This document shows, piece by piece, positions 32,843 to 44,100 of a stretch of 64,000 nt of DNA. Every line of letters starts with the position of its first letter. The stretch's first letter is position 1. The notes beneath the pieces were generated by a model. That model was not told the origin of the DNA, searched no databases, and worked only from the letters and a program-made list of their open reading frames with translations. Origin of the DNA: Leuctra nigra (taxonomy: Eukaryota; Arthropoda; Insecta; Plecoptera; Leuctridae); assembly GCA_934045905.1 (NCBI GenBank), contig OW203763.1, positions 49,514,121 to 49,578,120 of the forward strand, written 5' to 3'. The translations under genes were made by a program, and so were the position numbers.

Positions 32843-32989
32843 GGTTGGCATCAGTTGTGGACTGACGATCAAGGAGGCGGTGAAAACAGTACACCTTGAG
32901 AGAGAGTCTAGTGTTTGTTGTCTTGATAAAATGACATGTAAAGATGTATAAATGTTTAATAAAATATATAAACAAGTATATATTTCACA
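32838..32989 (+). repeat. Right LTR
   Basis: 152 bp, TGTAAGGTTGGCATCAG... to ATATTTCACA. A possible polyadenylation signal AATAAA lies near 32957 and is disrupted in the left LTR. GCAGT follows. Confidence 0.93.
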
Positions 32990-34090
32990 GCAGTGTTCTC
33001 GCCCGCCATTTTCTAAAACCGGAAGTGACGTCATATATCGAAAACGGCTGTACCGATTGCAACCAAATTTTGGAATTGTGTAGGACTAATAAGTATGAAT
33101 TCAAGACGACATTATTTTCGGGCGCCATTGTTAAAACCGGAAATGACGTCATATATCGAAAACGGATGTACCGATTGCAACCAAATTTTGGAATTATGTA
33201 GTACTAATAATTATGAATTCAAGACGACATTATTTTCGGCCGTCATTGTCAAAACCGGAAGTGACGTTATATATCGAAAACGGATGTACCGATTGCAACC
33301 AAATTTTGGAATTATTTAGGAGTAATAATTATGAATTCAAGACGACATTATTTTCGGCCGCCATAGTCAAAACCGGAAGTGACGTCATATATCGAAAACA
33401 GCTGTACCGATTGCAACTAAATTATGTAATTATGTAGGACTTATAATAATGCATTAACGACGACATTATTTTTGACCGCCATTGTTAAAACCGAAAGTGA
33501 CGTCATTTATCGAAAACGGCTGTACCGATTGCAACTAAATTATGTAATTATGTTCGACTTATAATTATGAATTCAAGACAACATTATTTCTGGCAGCCAT
33601 TTTTAAAACTGGAAGTGACGTCATATATCGAAAACGGTTGCACAGAGTGCAACCTCATTATGCAATTATGTTGCACATACAATTATGAATTCAAGGCGGC
33701 AGTATTATCGGGCGCCATTTTATAAACCGGTAGTGACGTCAGATATCGAAAACGTATGGACCGATTGTAACGAAACTTAGGCTATTCTTCTTGGATAATC
33801 ATTTTAAGCTTATCAAACGCAACTTTTCTTAGTAACCAAATCGGTTGAGGCGTATTTTTTTAAAGTTATTAGTCCTTCTTCCTCCGACATGTGTTACAAG
33901 CTTTATGAATAAACTAACAAAAGAAGTGATATCCCAGAAAAAACACTCCGTGTAAAAAAGGCAGCCAAGTCTCTTTACTTTAAAAAAATTCAACACCGAA
34001 AAGGAGTGATATCAAAAAAGGAGCCAAGTCAATGACATTTCCAAATATTTAATCGTATCTTTGAAATAAAAGTATAAACACCGAGACATA

Positions 34091-35333
34091 AGCCGCTTTC
34101 ACATAACACGCGTTTCGCGTTTCGCGTCTCGCGTCTTTTTTTTGACCAATCAAAACCACCGAAAATATCGCCGCGCGGCGGTTTTTCTTCTCGCCGCATC
34201 ACCTCGATTGTAGGGAGGTTTTTTGAAATAACGCGCGGCGAAAATGACGTCACGACCTAGCAGCCAATCAAGTGCGAATACGTCGGTTCTAGGGTAGTTT
34301 ACCGACGGACAGTTTACCGAAATCTACCGACAGTTTACCGATTTTTTTTTTTAATTTTCCACCAATATTTTTTCCAAAATTTGGATTTTTTTTTTATAAT
34401 TTCCACAAAAATATTTTCCAAAATTTTATAAAATTTCCACACTTTTTTTTCCAAAATTTTTACAAAATATTATAAAATCTCTACAAATATTTTTTCAAAA
34501 ATGTTGACAAAATTTTATAAAATTTCCACAAATATTTTTTCCAAAATTTGGACCATTTTTTTATAATTTTCACAAAAATATTTTCCAAAATTTTATAAAA
34601 TTTCCACACTTTTTTCCAAAATTTTTACAAAATATTATAAAATTTCTACAAATATTTTTTCAAAAATTTTGACAAAATTCTATAAAATTTCCACAAATAA
34701 ATTTTCCAAAATTTAGGCAAAATTTTATAAAATTTCCACACTTTTTTCTCCAAAATGTTGACAAAATATTATAAAATCTCTACAAATATTTTTTCCAAAA
34801 TTTTGACATAATTTTATAAAATTTTCACAATATTTTTCTCCAAAATTTGGAGATACACATTTCCATATTGGATACATTTTCAATATTTGTGGAAATTTTA
34901 TAAAATTTTGTCAAAAATTTTGAAAAAATATTTGTAGAGATTTTATAAAATTTTGTCAAAATCTAAGAGGAAAAAAGTGTGGAAATTTTATGAAATTTTG
35001 TCAAAATTTTGGAAAAAATATTTGTGGAAATTGTATAAAATTTTGTCAAAATTGTAGAAAAAATAATTGTCAGGCCAGAAGCTTTTCAAAACACCTGAAT
35101 TTTTTCACCGTCTCGCCTAAACACACAAATGATTACTAATAACAAAAATAATAAATTTATATCAACATTCTGTTTTCCATGATCTCCACTAATCAAGGCG
35201 AAACCAAAGTGCTTATTATAATCCGCGCCGTGTCGCGTCGAGGTAATGTGAATGGTTCTGGCAAAAGACGCGAAGACGCGAAACGCGAAACGCGAAACGC
35301 AAAACGCGAAACGCGTGTTATGTGAAAGCGGCT
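34091..35333. mobile_element. 1.24-kb palindromic DNA transposon nested in D
   Basis: Ends AGCCGCTTTCACATAACACG form inverted repeats continuing as CGTTTCGCG iterations. ATA flanks both sides (34088-34090 and 35334-35336), and uninterrupted copy A retains a single ATA at the matching site. The interior is an AT-rich tandem array that flips orientation near 34865. No transposase. Related short MITE at 60807-60960. Confidence 0.88.
34370..35075. repeat. AT-rich ~42-bp repeats in 167-bp units, inverted about a centre
   Basis: Words such as AAAATTTTATAAAATTTCCA and CAAATATTTTTTCC recur. CCAAAATTT(G/A)G starts at 34374, 34541 and 34706 give a ~167-bp higher-order period. Right of about 34870 the complementary words (AATATTTGTGGAAATTTTAT) appear instead. 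Confidence 0.85.
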
Positions 35334-36262
35334 ATACTTTACAAAAGGACTTGGCGCATCGTTTTTTTAAAGACATTGTTCTATTCATAAGCACATGCCA
35401 TTTATATACAACCGTTATTTAGAATGTATAGAATAATAGGGACACATCTTTTTATTACATATTATATATACCTACTGTAAAATATTTTCTATTTGAATAT
35501 GTACACGATGAAACTTGTTGCCTATGTTTGTAATAAATACACAATAGTTATCTTCGTAATATTGTTTCGTGTCAGTGTCAACATATTAATTAAGTCTCAT
35601 GCGTTGTACCTTCTCATCATAAAATAAATTTCAATTAATCCGCATTTTATAACAATACATTTCACAAAGTACACAGTCACATTGAATTTGTTTAAACATT
35701 TTAACTTTATACACTAGACACTTAAAAAATATTAAAATAATAGTGTTCCATAGATGGTTAGTAATTATTTGACAACGTTTTATGATTTCCCTCAGTCAAG
35801 ATCAAATTATGAAAATATACCCTTCTACTATCACCATATTAACAGTGCTATTAGAATATATATGAGCCCACTTCCTTGTTAATTAATTCTTCCACCCTTA
35901 TATTACTTATCTATTACAACATGAAATCTTTCTACTATCGCCATTGACAAAACTATAAAATAGCTATTACTAAAAGAAGCTTGATTCATAGATACTGGCT
36001 CTAAAGAAAGAGGAAAATGTACCTACTTGAAATTTTTTTGTCCACTTTTAGGATAGAATGATGTCTTTAAAAAAACGATGCGCCAAGTCCTTTTGTATAA
36101 AGTATGTCTCGGTGTTTATACTTTTATTTCAAAGATACGATTAAATATTTGGAAATGTCATTGACTTGGCTCCTTTTTTGATATCACTCCTTTTCGGTGT
36201 TGAATTTTTTTAAAGTAAAGGGACTTGGCTGCCTTTTTCACACGGAGTGTTTTTTCTGGGAT

Positions 36263-38185
36263 AGGTATGTACTGATAAAAGTTCCGTATCTGGCAAAAAA
36301 GCATTTAGTAAGTACCTAGGTGGTCTGGAGGGCAACATTTTTGAAGAGTTGAGATTTATCATGGACGGTGAAATGGGAATTCACAAATCAAATCGCAGAA
36401 CAATGTATTGATGGAAATGCACCAGTAGGTAGCATTTTATATTCTATCATCCACAAATAAGAACAGCCGTCAGGTATAATTGTTTTTTTTTATTTGTAAT
36501 GTAGGTAATCATAATTTTCTCAATTCTAATTTAACATTTTGTTGCAACTTAGTGTGCTGCAATAGGTCATATTCTGGGCAGCAAACATTTTTTAATAGGG
36601 AGATTGGACTTTGATTATACTCTTAAAGCTAGGAACACAAGAACACGCAACACGGAAACTGGTTGCATTATTTGCTTCTGTCTGGACACAATTTCTCTCT
36701 TGATAACTTCTTCTTTGTTGCATCCAAATATCATACCACTTTGTCTTCGCTACTTTAACAATTTATCTTATCGCTACTTTTATCTTGAAATTACCAGTCA
36801 ATAGTTTTGCACCATTTCCATTCTCTTGAAACACTTTTCTTCCCCTCTCCATCTGAAATAACAATTCAAAATTTGAACATCAAATCTGACATTTATAAAA
36901 ATAACTCCTGCATTGGAAAAATATAAAAAATTAGAGAAAACCACTAAAAAAATATAGAAAACAGATTTTGTCTTATTTTCAATCTTTCTGAAACTTGAGT
37001 TTCATTCAATCAAATTAAGTCTGACTGATGATGAAGGGAAGTACACCTATAGAGAAAAATATCCTGTCAAACCTACCCTTTCACTTGCTTAAACGGCACT
37101 ACTGGAGTAGGTAACTTACGATGTCTGGTTTGTTCTAAAAACGTTACAATTATTTTTTGATGAAAAGTAGGTACAAAATCAACGTCTTGGTATCCTTGTA
37201 GGATATACCAGAGGTTGTAATGTATACCCACTCTAGTTCCAAATTTGAAGGACACGCATTTTGAAATATCACTAGTACTTGTTAATCTAGATTGAATCTA
37301 CAAAATTATATAGTTTTTGATATTATAGTATAACGTTGAGAATATGGCTTTGCGTATCACTACTTGGTGCTTCTTCATTACATGAAATTATGTTAATAAT
37401 ACTAAATAATTACTACAGCCAAACTCTCCACATCTTGTGTAAACGTAACTTATTTATGACTACAAGCGAATGTACATAAAATTCACATTACTGCTCCATT
37501 TGCTGGGGTTTTTAATAGCTTTATAGTTGTCCTTGTAAACTAGTTCAGAAATCAGAATATTAGAATTTCCCTTAAACTGGTCTAATTCACATCCCAACAA
37601 ATGGAGCCTTTTATGTTGATTCTTATCCTTCCTTGGTACGAATACTATACTAGTAAGTAGATACTAATACCAAATACTAGGTTTGACTAGAATTAATCAT
37701 AATTTTTCATACTCTAATGCCGGTGTCCCCCAATGCGTTTATACCGCTGCAATTAAACTAGACCTGATCGAACACCAACGAAGTGCCTACCTACAGGCTA
37801 CACGGCTAAAGAAGAGAGTACAGCACCACTCTAATATGACATTTCTCAATCAAATCGTAATTTGTTACAACCAGTCAGGCATAGCTGCAGCGGAAGAGAC
37901 ACATTGTTCAACAACACCACACTGAGTTGACTTTAGACATTTTGGCAGCTGCAAAAAACTGTAATTTTAATTTAAAATTAATTACAATCCATATAGGTAA
38001 TGTAGGGAGTGTAGCCAAGATAGTAGTAGTAGTACCTGTAAACTGCTGTGTTGCACTGGAGGAACCATGCAATGTCAGGAGCACGGTGGTCAGGAGTCAA
38101 CTGCGAACGCACTGGTTGATTCTCCGGCTCGGCCTGTGTACAATTGAATAGTACTGTACAGTCATAATATTACTAGAAATATGCC
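36263..38185. other. No gene recognised
   Basis: Mostly unique AT-rich sequence. Frames at 36604-36804, 37073-37255, 37683-37925 and 37927-38151 are 60-80 codons with no domain, and I saw no splice-supported linkage. An exon cannot be excluded. Confidence 0.4.
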
Positions 38186-38189
38186 TTAA

Positions 38190-38722
38190 GGGGGAGCAAT
38201 CGATCGACATATACAAAAAAAAATTATTCTTGAAATTACAAGTTCAAAAAACGTTTTCCTACATTTCAACTATATTTAAGTACAACAGACTCATTTAATG
38301 TTCTGTAGTTTGCAACTCCAGTCCAACAATGAGTTTTCAATTTTATGTTATCAGAGGATGAACAAAACTTTAACATGGGAGGTATAGGAAAATCATTTCG
38401 AATTTGGTATATAACTTTTAAAATAGCACACGTTGGTATTGTTTTCAATTTTTTTCCTGATAGTATGTCCATATGTCTACCATAAAAAAAGTTTTTTGCT
38501 CAAATCTATCGAGACAAAAAAAAATAGATCTTCATTTTAGCCTAAAAATGACACGATTTTCTTTTTCCGCCATAAGATAACATGGTGGAGACAAATCAAT
38601 TTATCTCAGAAACTGGACACGAGATGTGTTTCATTTTTTCATAGATTGTGTATTGCATGATTATCAATAAGTCACCAAAATTTCAAGTAAATCGGAAACA
38701 TTGAGGTTATGGTGGTTCTACC
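38190..38722. mobile_element. Possible TTAA-flanked element
   Basis: TTAA at 38186-38189 and 38723-38726 brackets 533 bp with weak inverted ends (GGGGGAGCAATC against GGTAGAACCACC). A piggyBac-like MITE is possible, but the terminal match is poor. Confidence 0.35.
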
Positions 38723-38726
38723 TTAA

Positions 38727-39129
38727 TATCTACGTACACAACTTATAATTGTGATAAATATAATGTGATAGTTACTAGCTAAAGTAAGTAAAAGCAAGAA
38801 GAGGCAAGAATAGATAGAGTAAGAAAGTATAGGCTTACCTTTTGTGTCATTTAAAATGTTCCATTCAAACTTATTCTTTACATCTCCACTATTGTCAATC
38901 AAATCTTTGTTTCTTCATATGCAAAAGTATATGTTCACACTCTCTTCAGACTTCATTGCATCCTTTTACCATTATTTTTAGAAATCAACAGAATTTTAAC
39001 CTCAAATTGAAACACCCCAACTGACAGCTGGCTGTTGTTGACTAGGTGTTACCATGGCAACCAGTACAAAAAACTATCTAGGTATGACCTTAGACTAAAT
39101 AACTGTATTACCAACCGTAAACGAAAAAT
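38727..39129. other. No gene seen
   Basis: AT-rich, no repeats or coding frames of note. Confidence 0.4.
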
Positions 39130-39264
39130 CACCCTAGTTCCATTGGATTAGTTAACTATCGCGCGAAAACAGTTGGTCCTACGCAAATAAATCTGACCCC
39201 TGGATTAATCTAACCAAGTAGATAGTTAATCCAGGATGAAGAGATGTGTTAGTCCTACCGGGCC
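39130..39264 (-). mobile_element. TAA-flanked MITE (GGCCCGG family), copy 4
   Basis: The right end reads AGTCCTACCGGGCC followed by TAA (39265-39267). Interior GTTGGTCCTACGC and GGATTAATCTAACC are reverse matches of 27680-27860. The left terminus is unclear. Confidence 0.6.
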
Positions 39265-39743
39265 TAAGTAAACAAATCAGTAACTTGTAAAACATTACAA
39301 TATTGAAACATTTTATCGTAATTATTGTTGAGGCTGAACTTGATAAAAGTGGGTAAGATTGTTTATAAAATATTTTTTCTGAATAATGGTTATTTGATGA
39401 AGATGAATGTAAGAAGCATTACCCCAGGCCAAAATGCCATAATTTATAATCGATTCGCCCAAAGCCAAATACACTGTAATTAAAAGCCCATTGATGCGAC
39501 ACGATCAAGTTCAAGTCAAGTTTTATAAAAATCAAGTTTTTATTTATAAGTTATGCGTACACAACTTTTTTAATACAAAAATGTTTTTCAATGAAATATG
39601 TAATAGAAAACCAATTTGTTTGATCACTATTATTTATCTACTCATAATAAGCTCGGTAAATATATCCAAATTCATTAAAGAGATGTAAGTGTATGAATAC
39701 CTACCTCGCAATAAATGTTGCAGACAAGATGAAATGTGAAATT

Positions 39744-39812
39744 AGACTAGGAAAGCGCTCTGTGCAACGCGTTGATAAGCGAGTACAGATACGTGCAACA
39801 CCTCGAATCATG
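39744..39812 (-). repeat. CAACGCGTTGATAAGCGAG dispersed repeat
   Basis: Minus-strand copy of the sequence at 60378-60440 and 60978-61047 (TCGAGGTGTTGC, then GCTCGCTTATCAACGCGTTG). Three copies in the window; identity unknown. Confidence 0.6.
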
Positions 39813-40504
39813 AAATAATATACCATAAATAACTGAAAGCTATAGAAGAACGCTCCTTTTAAATTATATAAAAAATAACTGCATTTGTGTATCATTTGCA
39901 AGTTAAAAACAGACAGATACCCATGTGTATTATTTAGAGTATTTAGGTATAGGTGGATGTATTAAAAATAATATATACCTACAGAGATTAAAACTCACAA
40001 AATAGGCAACATAACATAATTTAAGAAATATTATCCAAACAGAATTACATGCCGTTCCGTACAATAGAGCAATTACCTATACCCAACACATTGTAACTAT
40101 AAATAACGTATCGACTGAATAAATAAAATAATTCATAAACGTAATTTCAATTATCAACCAACCAATCTATTTCTACAATCAAGCAGACATTTCGCCGGCT
40201 ACAAATAATTTGCTTAGCCTTTGAAAGGATTGAAAAAAGTAAGGTATCACGTTCAAACTCTTTTAATTAAACAATAAATGCGGTATACTATCGGTTAAAA
40301 TAAAATAAAAAATATAACCTAGCAGGTATTGCTAGGTATAACTATATCTAACCGTGAGACGAATTCTTCCAATAATAGATCGACAGCTGATTGCTTCCGA
40401 GTTTGTTTTGAATGGAGCGCATCGAGCGGCCGCAACGGACTCCTCGAACCTACAATGCTATTTATAGGAAAACACGTTTTTTTTATTTATGGACGGATCT
40501 TTCT
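39813..40504. other. No gene seen
   Basis: AT-rich sequence. A 66-aa frame at 40329 lacks any domain. Confidence 0.4.
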
Positions 40505-40680
40505 CAAAAACTATACAGGTCTAAGTTAATATAAGATACAGGTGTGTGCAAAATTTCAGACCGATACGTTGACCGGTGCGACCTGGGTTGAACCAGCAAA
40601 AAAACACACACATACACACACACCAGAGAAAGTGCCGCAAGATTTAAATGGAGACGCTCGCTCCGCTCGCTTAATAAGGT
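40505..40680 (-). repeat. GAGCGAGC-type dispersed repeat
   Basis: The minus strand reads TTAAGCGAGCGGAGCGAGCG with a TGTGTGTGTG tract, then CTGAAATTTTGCACACAC. The plus-strand element at 59560-59705 has the same order, with a T-run in place of the TG tract. Confidence 0.65.
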
Positions 40681-41112
40681 TAGGTCATGCATTAAGGTTG
40701 ATTAATAATTACAACTTAATTAACAAAAATGTGAATATTTTAAGCACAGAGCTGTTGAGAATTTGACAATTGTCATTAACCGGTGCTTTATAATATTTTG
40801 CTTCTATGAAATTTCACAGCCTATAGCTACTGGTCGGCCCCAAAGGGCGGATGTTTTAATTGTTTACAAACGGGAGAAGATATTTTAATATTGTTTAGAG
40901 AATACTTATTTAAAATTTAATATACCTAGATAATATATTGAAAAATAGATGTTTGTATAAAAAAAAAAATTAGACTGCTAAATTTTAGGCACTAACATTA
41001 ATTGCGTGTCTCTCTGCGTACTAATTTTATCTTGATGTTAATACAAATAATAAGTTTGTCAGGATCGATGTAGGTAAACAAAAGATCATTCGTATGTGGC
41101 GTGAAAAATATT
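40681..41112. other. Left flank of the large satellite, no gene seen
   Basis: AT-rich unique sequence that passes into the 41-bp array without a recognisable boundary element. Confidence 0.4.
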
Positions 41113-44100
41113 ATCAGAATATAGGAAACATACAATGTCGCAAGATTGATGAGATCAGAACATAGGACCGATACAAGGTTGCAAGATTGATGAGATCAGA
41201 ACAAAGGAAACATACAAGGTCGCAAGATTGATGAGATCAGAACATAGGACAGATACAAGGTTGCAAGATTGATGAGATCAGAACATAGGAAACATACAAG
41301 GTCAAAACATAGGAAACATACAATGTCGCAAGATTGATGAGATCAGAACATAGGACCGATACAAGGTTGCAAGATTGATGAGATCAGAACATAGGAAACA
41401 TACAAGGTCGCAAGATTTCTGAGATCAGAACAAAGGACCGAAACAAGGTTGCAAGATTGATGAAATCAGAACATAGGACCGATACAAGGTTGCAAGATTG
41501 ATGAGATCAGAACATAGGACCGATACAAGGTTGCAAGATTGATGAGATCAGAACATAGGAAACATACAAGGTCGCAAGATTGATGAGATCAGAACAAAGG
41601 ACCGAAACAAGCTTGCAAGATTGATGAGATCAGAACATAGGAAACATACAAGGTCGCAAGATTGATGAGATCAGAACAAAGGACTGAAACAAGGTTGCAA
41701 GATTGATGAAATCAGAACATAGGACCGATACAAGGTTGCAAGATTGATGAGATCAGAACATAGGACCGATATAAGGTTGCAAGATTGATGAGATCAAAAC
41801 ATAGGAAACATACAATGTCGCAAGATTGATGTGATCAGAACATAGGACCGATACAAAGTTGCAAGATTGATGTGATCAAAACATAGGACCGATACAAGGT
41901 TGCAAGATTGATGAGATCAGAACATAGGACAGATACAAGGTCGCAAGATTGATGATATCAGAATATAGGAAACATACAATGTCGCAAGATTGATGTGATC
42001 AAAACATAGGACAGATACAAGGTCGCAAGATTGATGAGATCAGAATATAGGAAACACACAATGTCGCAAGATTGATGTGATTAGAACATAGGACCGATAC
42101 AAGGTTGCAAGATTGATGAGATCAAAACATAGGAAACATACAAGATCGCAAGATTGATGTGATCAGAACATAGGACCGATACAAAGTTGCAAGATTGATG
42201 TGATCAGAACATAGGACCGATACAAGGTTGCAAGATTGATGAGATCAGAACATAAGACAGATACAAGGTCGCAAGATTGATGATATCAGAATATAGGAAA
42301 CAAACAATGTCGCAAGATTGATGTGATCAGAACATAGGACCGATACAAGGTTGCAAGATTGATGAGATCAGAACATAGGACCGATACAAGGTTGCAAGAT
42401 TGATGAGATCAAAACATAGGAAACATACAATGTCGCAAGATTGATGTGATCAGAACATAGGACCGATACTGAGTTGCAAGATTGATGTGATCAGAACATA
42501 GGACCGATACAAGGTTGCAAGATTGATGAAATCAGAATATAGGAAACATACAATGTCGCAAGATTGATGTGATCAGAACATAGGACAGATACAAGGTCGC
42601 AAGATTGATGAGATCAGAATATAGGAAACATACAATGTAGCAAGATTGATGTGATCAGAACATAGGACCGATACAAGGTTGCAAGATTGATGAGATCAAA
42701 ACATAGGAAACATACAAGGTCGCAAGATTGATGATATCAGAACATAGGACAGATACATGGTCGCAAGATTGATGTGATCAGAACATAGGAACGATACAAG
42801 GTTGCAAGATTGATGAGATCAGAACATAGGACTGATACAAGGTTGCAAGATTGATGAGATCAGAATATAGGAATCATACAATGTCGCAAGATTGATGTGA
42901 TCAGAACATAGGACAGATACAAGGTCGCAAGATTGATGAGATCAGAATATAGGAAACATACAATGTAGCAAGATTGATGTGATCAGAACATAGGACCGAT
43001 ACAAGGTTGCAAGATTGATAAGATCAAAACATAGGAAACATACAAGGTCGCAAGATTGATGATATCTGAACATAGGACAGATACATGGTCGCAAGATTGA
43101 TGAGATCAGAACGTAGGACCGATACAAGGTTGCAAGATTGATGAGATCAAAACATAGGAAACATACAAGGTCGCAATATTGATGTGATCAGAGCATAGGA
43201 CCGATACAAGGTTGCAAGATTGATGTGATCAGAACAAAGGACAGATACAAGGTCGCACGATTGATGTGATCAGATCATAGGACCGATACAAGGTTGCAAG
43301 ATTGATGAGATCAGAACATAGGACAGATACAAGGTCGCAAGATTGATGAGTTCAGAATATAGGAAACATACATTGTCGCAAGATTAAAGTGATCAGAACA
43401 TAGGACCGATACAAGGTTGCAAGATTGATGAGATCAGAACATAGGACTGATACAAGGTTGCAAGATTGATGAGATCAGAATATAGGAAACATACAAGATC
43501 GCAAGATTGATGAGATCAGAACATAGGACCGATTCAAGGTTGCAAGATTGATGAGATCAAAACATAGGACCGATACAAGGTTGCAAGATTGATGAGATCA
43601 GAACATAGGTAACATACAAGGTCGCAATATTGATGAGATCAGAACATAGGACCGATACAAGGTCGCAAGTTTGATGAGATCAGAACATAGGACCGATACA
43701 AGGTTGCAAGATTGATGAGATCAAATATAGGAAACATACAAGGTTGCAAGATTGATGAGATCAAAACATAGGAAACATACAATGTCGCAAGATTGATGAG
43801 ATCAGAACATAGGACCGATACAAGGTTGCAAGATTCATGTGATCAGAACATAGGACCGATACAAGGTCGCAAGATTGATGAGATCAGAACATAGGACCGA
43901 TACAAGGTTGCAAGATTGATGAGATCAAAACATAGGAAACATACAATGTCGCAAGATTGATGAGATCAGAACATAGGACCGATACAAGGTTGCAAGATTG
44001 ATGTGATCAGAACATAGGACCGATACAAGGTTGCAAGATTGATGAGATCAGAACATAGGACAGTTACAAGGTCGCAAGATTGATGATATCAGAATATAGG

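Larger units (their letters stand above)
29400..32989 (+). mobile_element. Rearranged Gypsy-type LTR retrotransposon
   Basis: Flanked by the 5-bp target duplication GCAGT (29395-29399 and 32990-32994) and by LTRs beginning TG and ending CA. The inside is scrambled: after the left LTR comes an inverted block (29547-31083) holding, on the minus strand, integrase C-terminus, a third LTR, part of gag and protease. Then plus-strand RNase H and integrase run into the right LTR. Positions 30517-31083 and 32418-32984 are 567-bp inverted copies of nearly identical sequence. The reverse-transcriptase palm, primer-binding site and gag N-terminus are missing. The protein features fit a Gypsy lineage, perhaps the Mag/K02A2.6-like group. 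There is no env. The copy cannot be autonomous. Confidence 0.92.
28347..36262 (+). mobile_element. Hairpin-ended composite element, copy D (subfamily I), with two nested insertions
   Basis: The left end ATCTAGTGAAGCGGTCGCTC carries one change in the hairpin. The leader, (TTC)n tract and about twelve ACCGGAAGTGACGTCAT blocks follow (28855-29270 and 33016-33740). The block run is interrupted by the Gypsy element 29400-32989, which duplicated GCAGT. The inverted-repeat module 33931-36262 has arms of about 170-200 bp ending ATCCCAGAAAAAACACTCC and is interrupted by the transposon 34091-35333. Subtracting both insertions leaves about 3.1 kb. This nesting gives a clear order: D first, then the two insertions. 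Confidence 0.85.
33931..36262. mobile_element. Inverted-repeat module of element D
   Basis: Left arm 33931-34090 and right arm 36065-36262 are inverted copies: ATCCCAGAAAAAACACTCC, GGCAGCCAAGTC, GGAGTGATATCAAAAA, GGAGCCAAGTCAATGACATT. The interior (35340-36062) is AT-rich and matches the interior of copy A (11940-12535). The interior has no coding frame. Confidence 0.85.

Noticed and set aside
10192..33437. Short frames in ACCGGAAGTGACG blocks (e.g. 11283-11531, 33095-33319)
   Set aside because: Same repeat read in frame; each block restarts the reading and copies contain frame-breaking indels.
37683..38151. Two adjacent 74-80 codon frames as possible exons
   Set aside because: No domain, no clear splice signals tied to a larger gene, and composition is unremarkable; left as unannotated.
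40600..40625. Z-DNA-like (CA)n tract as a regulatory element
   Set aside because: Short and imperfect, and it lies within a dispersed repeat whose other copy has a T-run at the same place.
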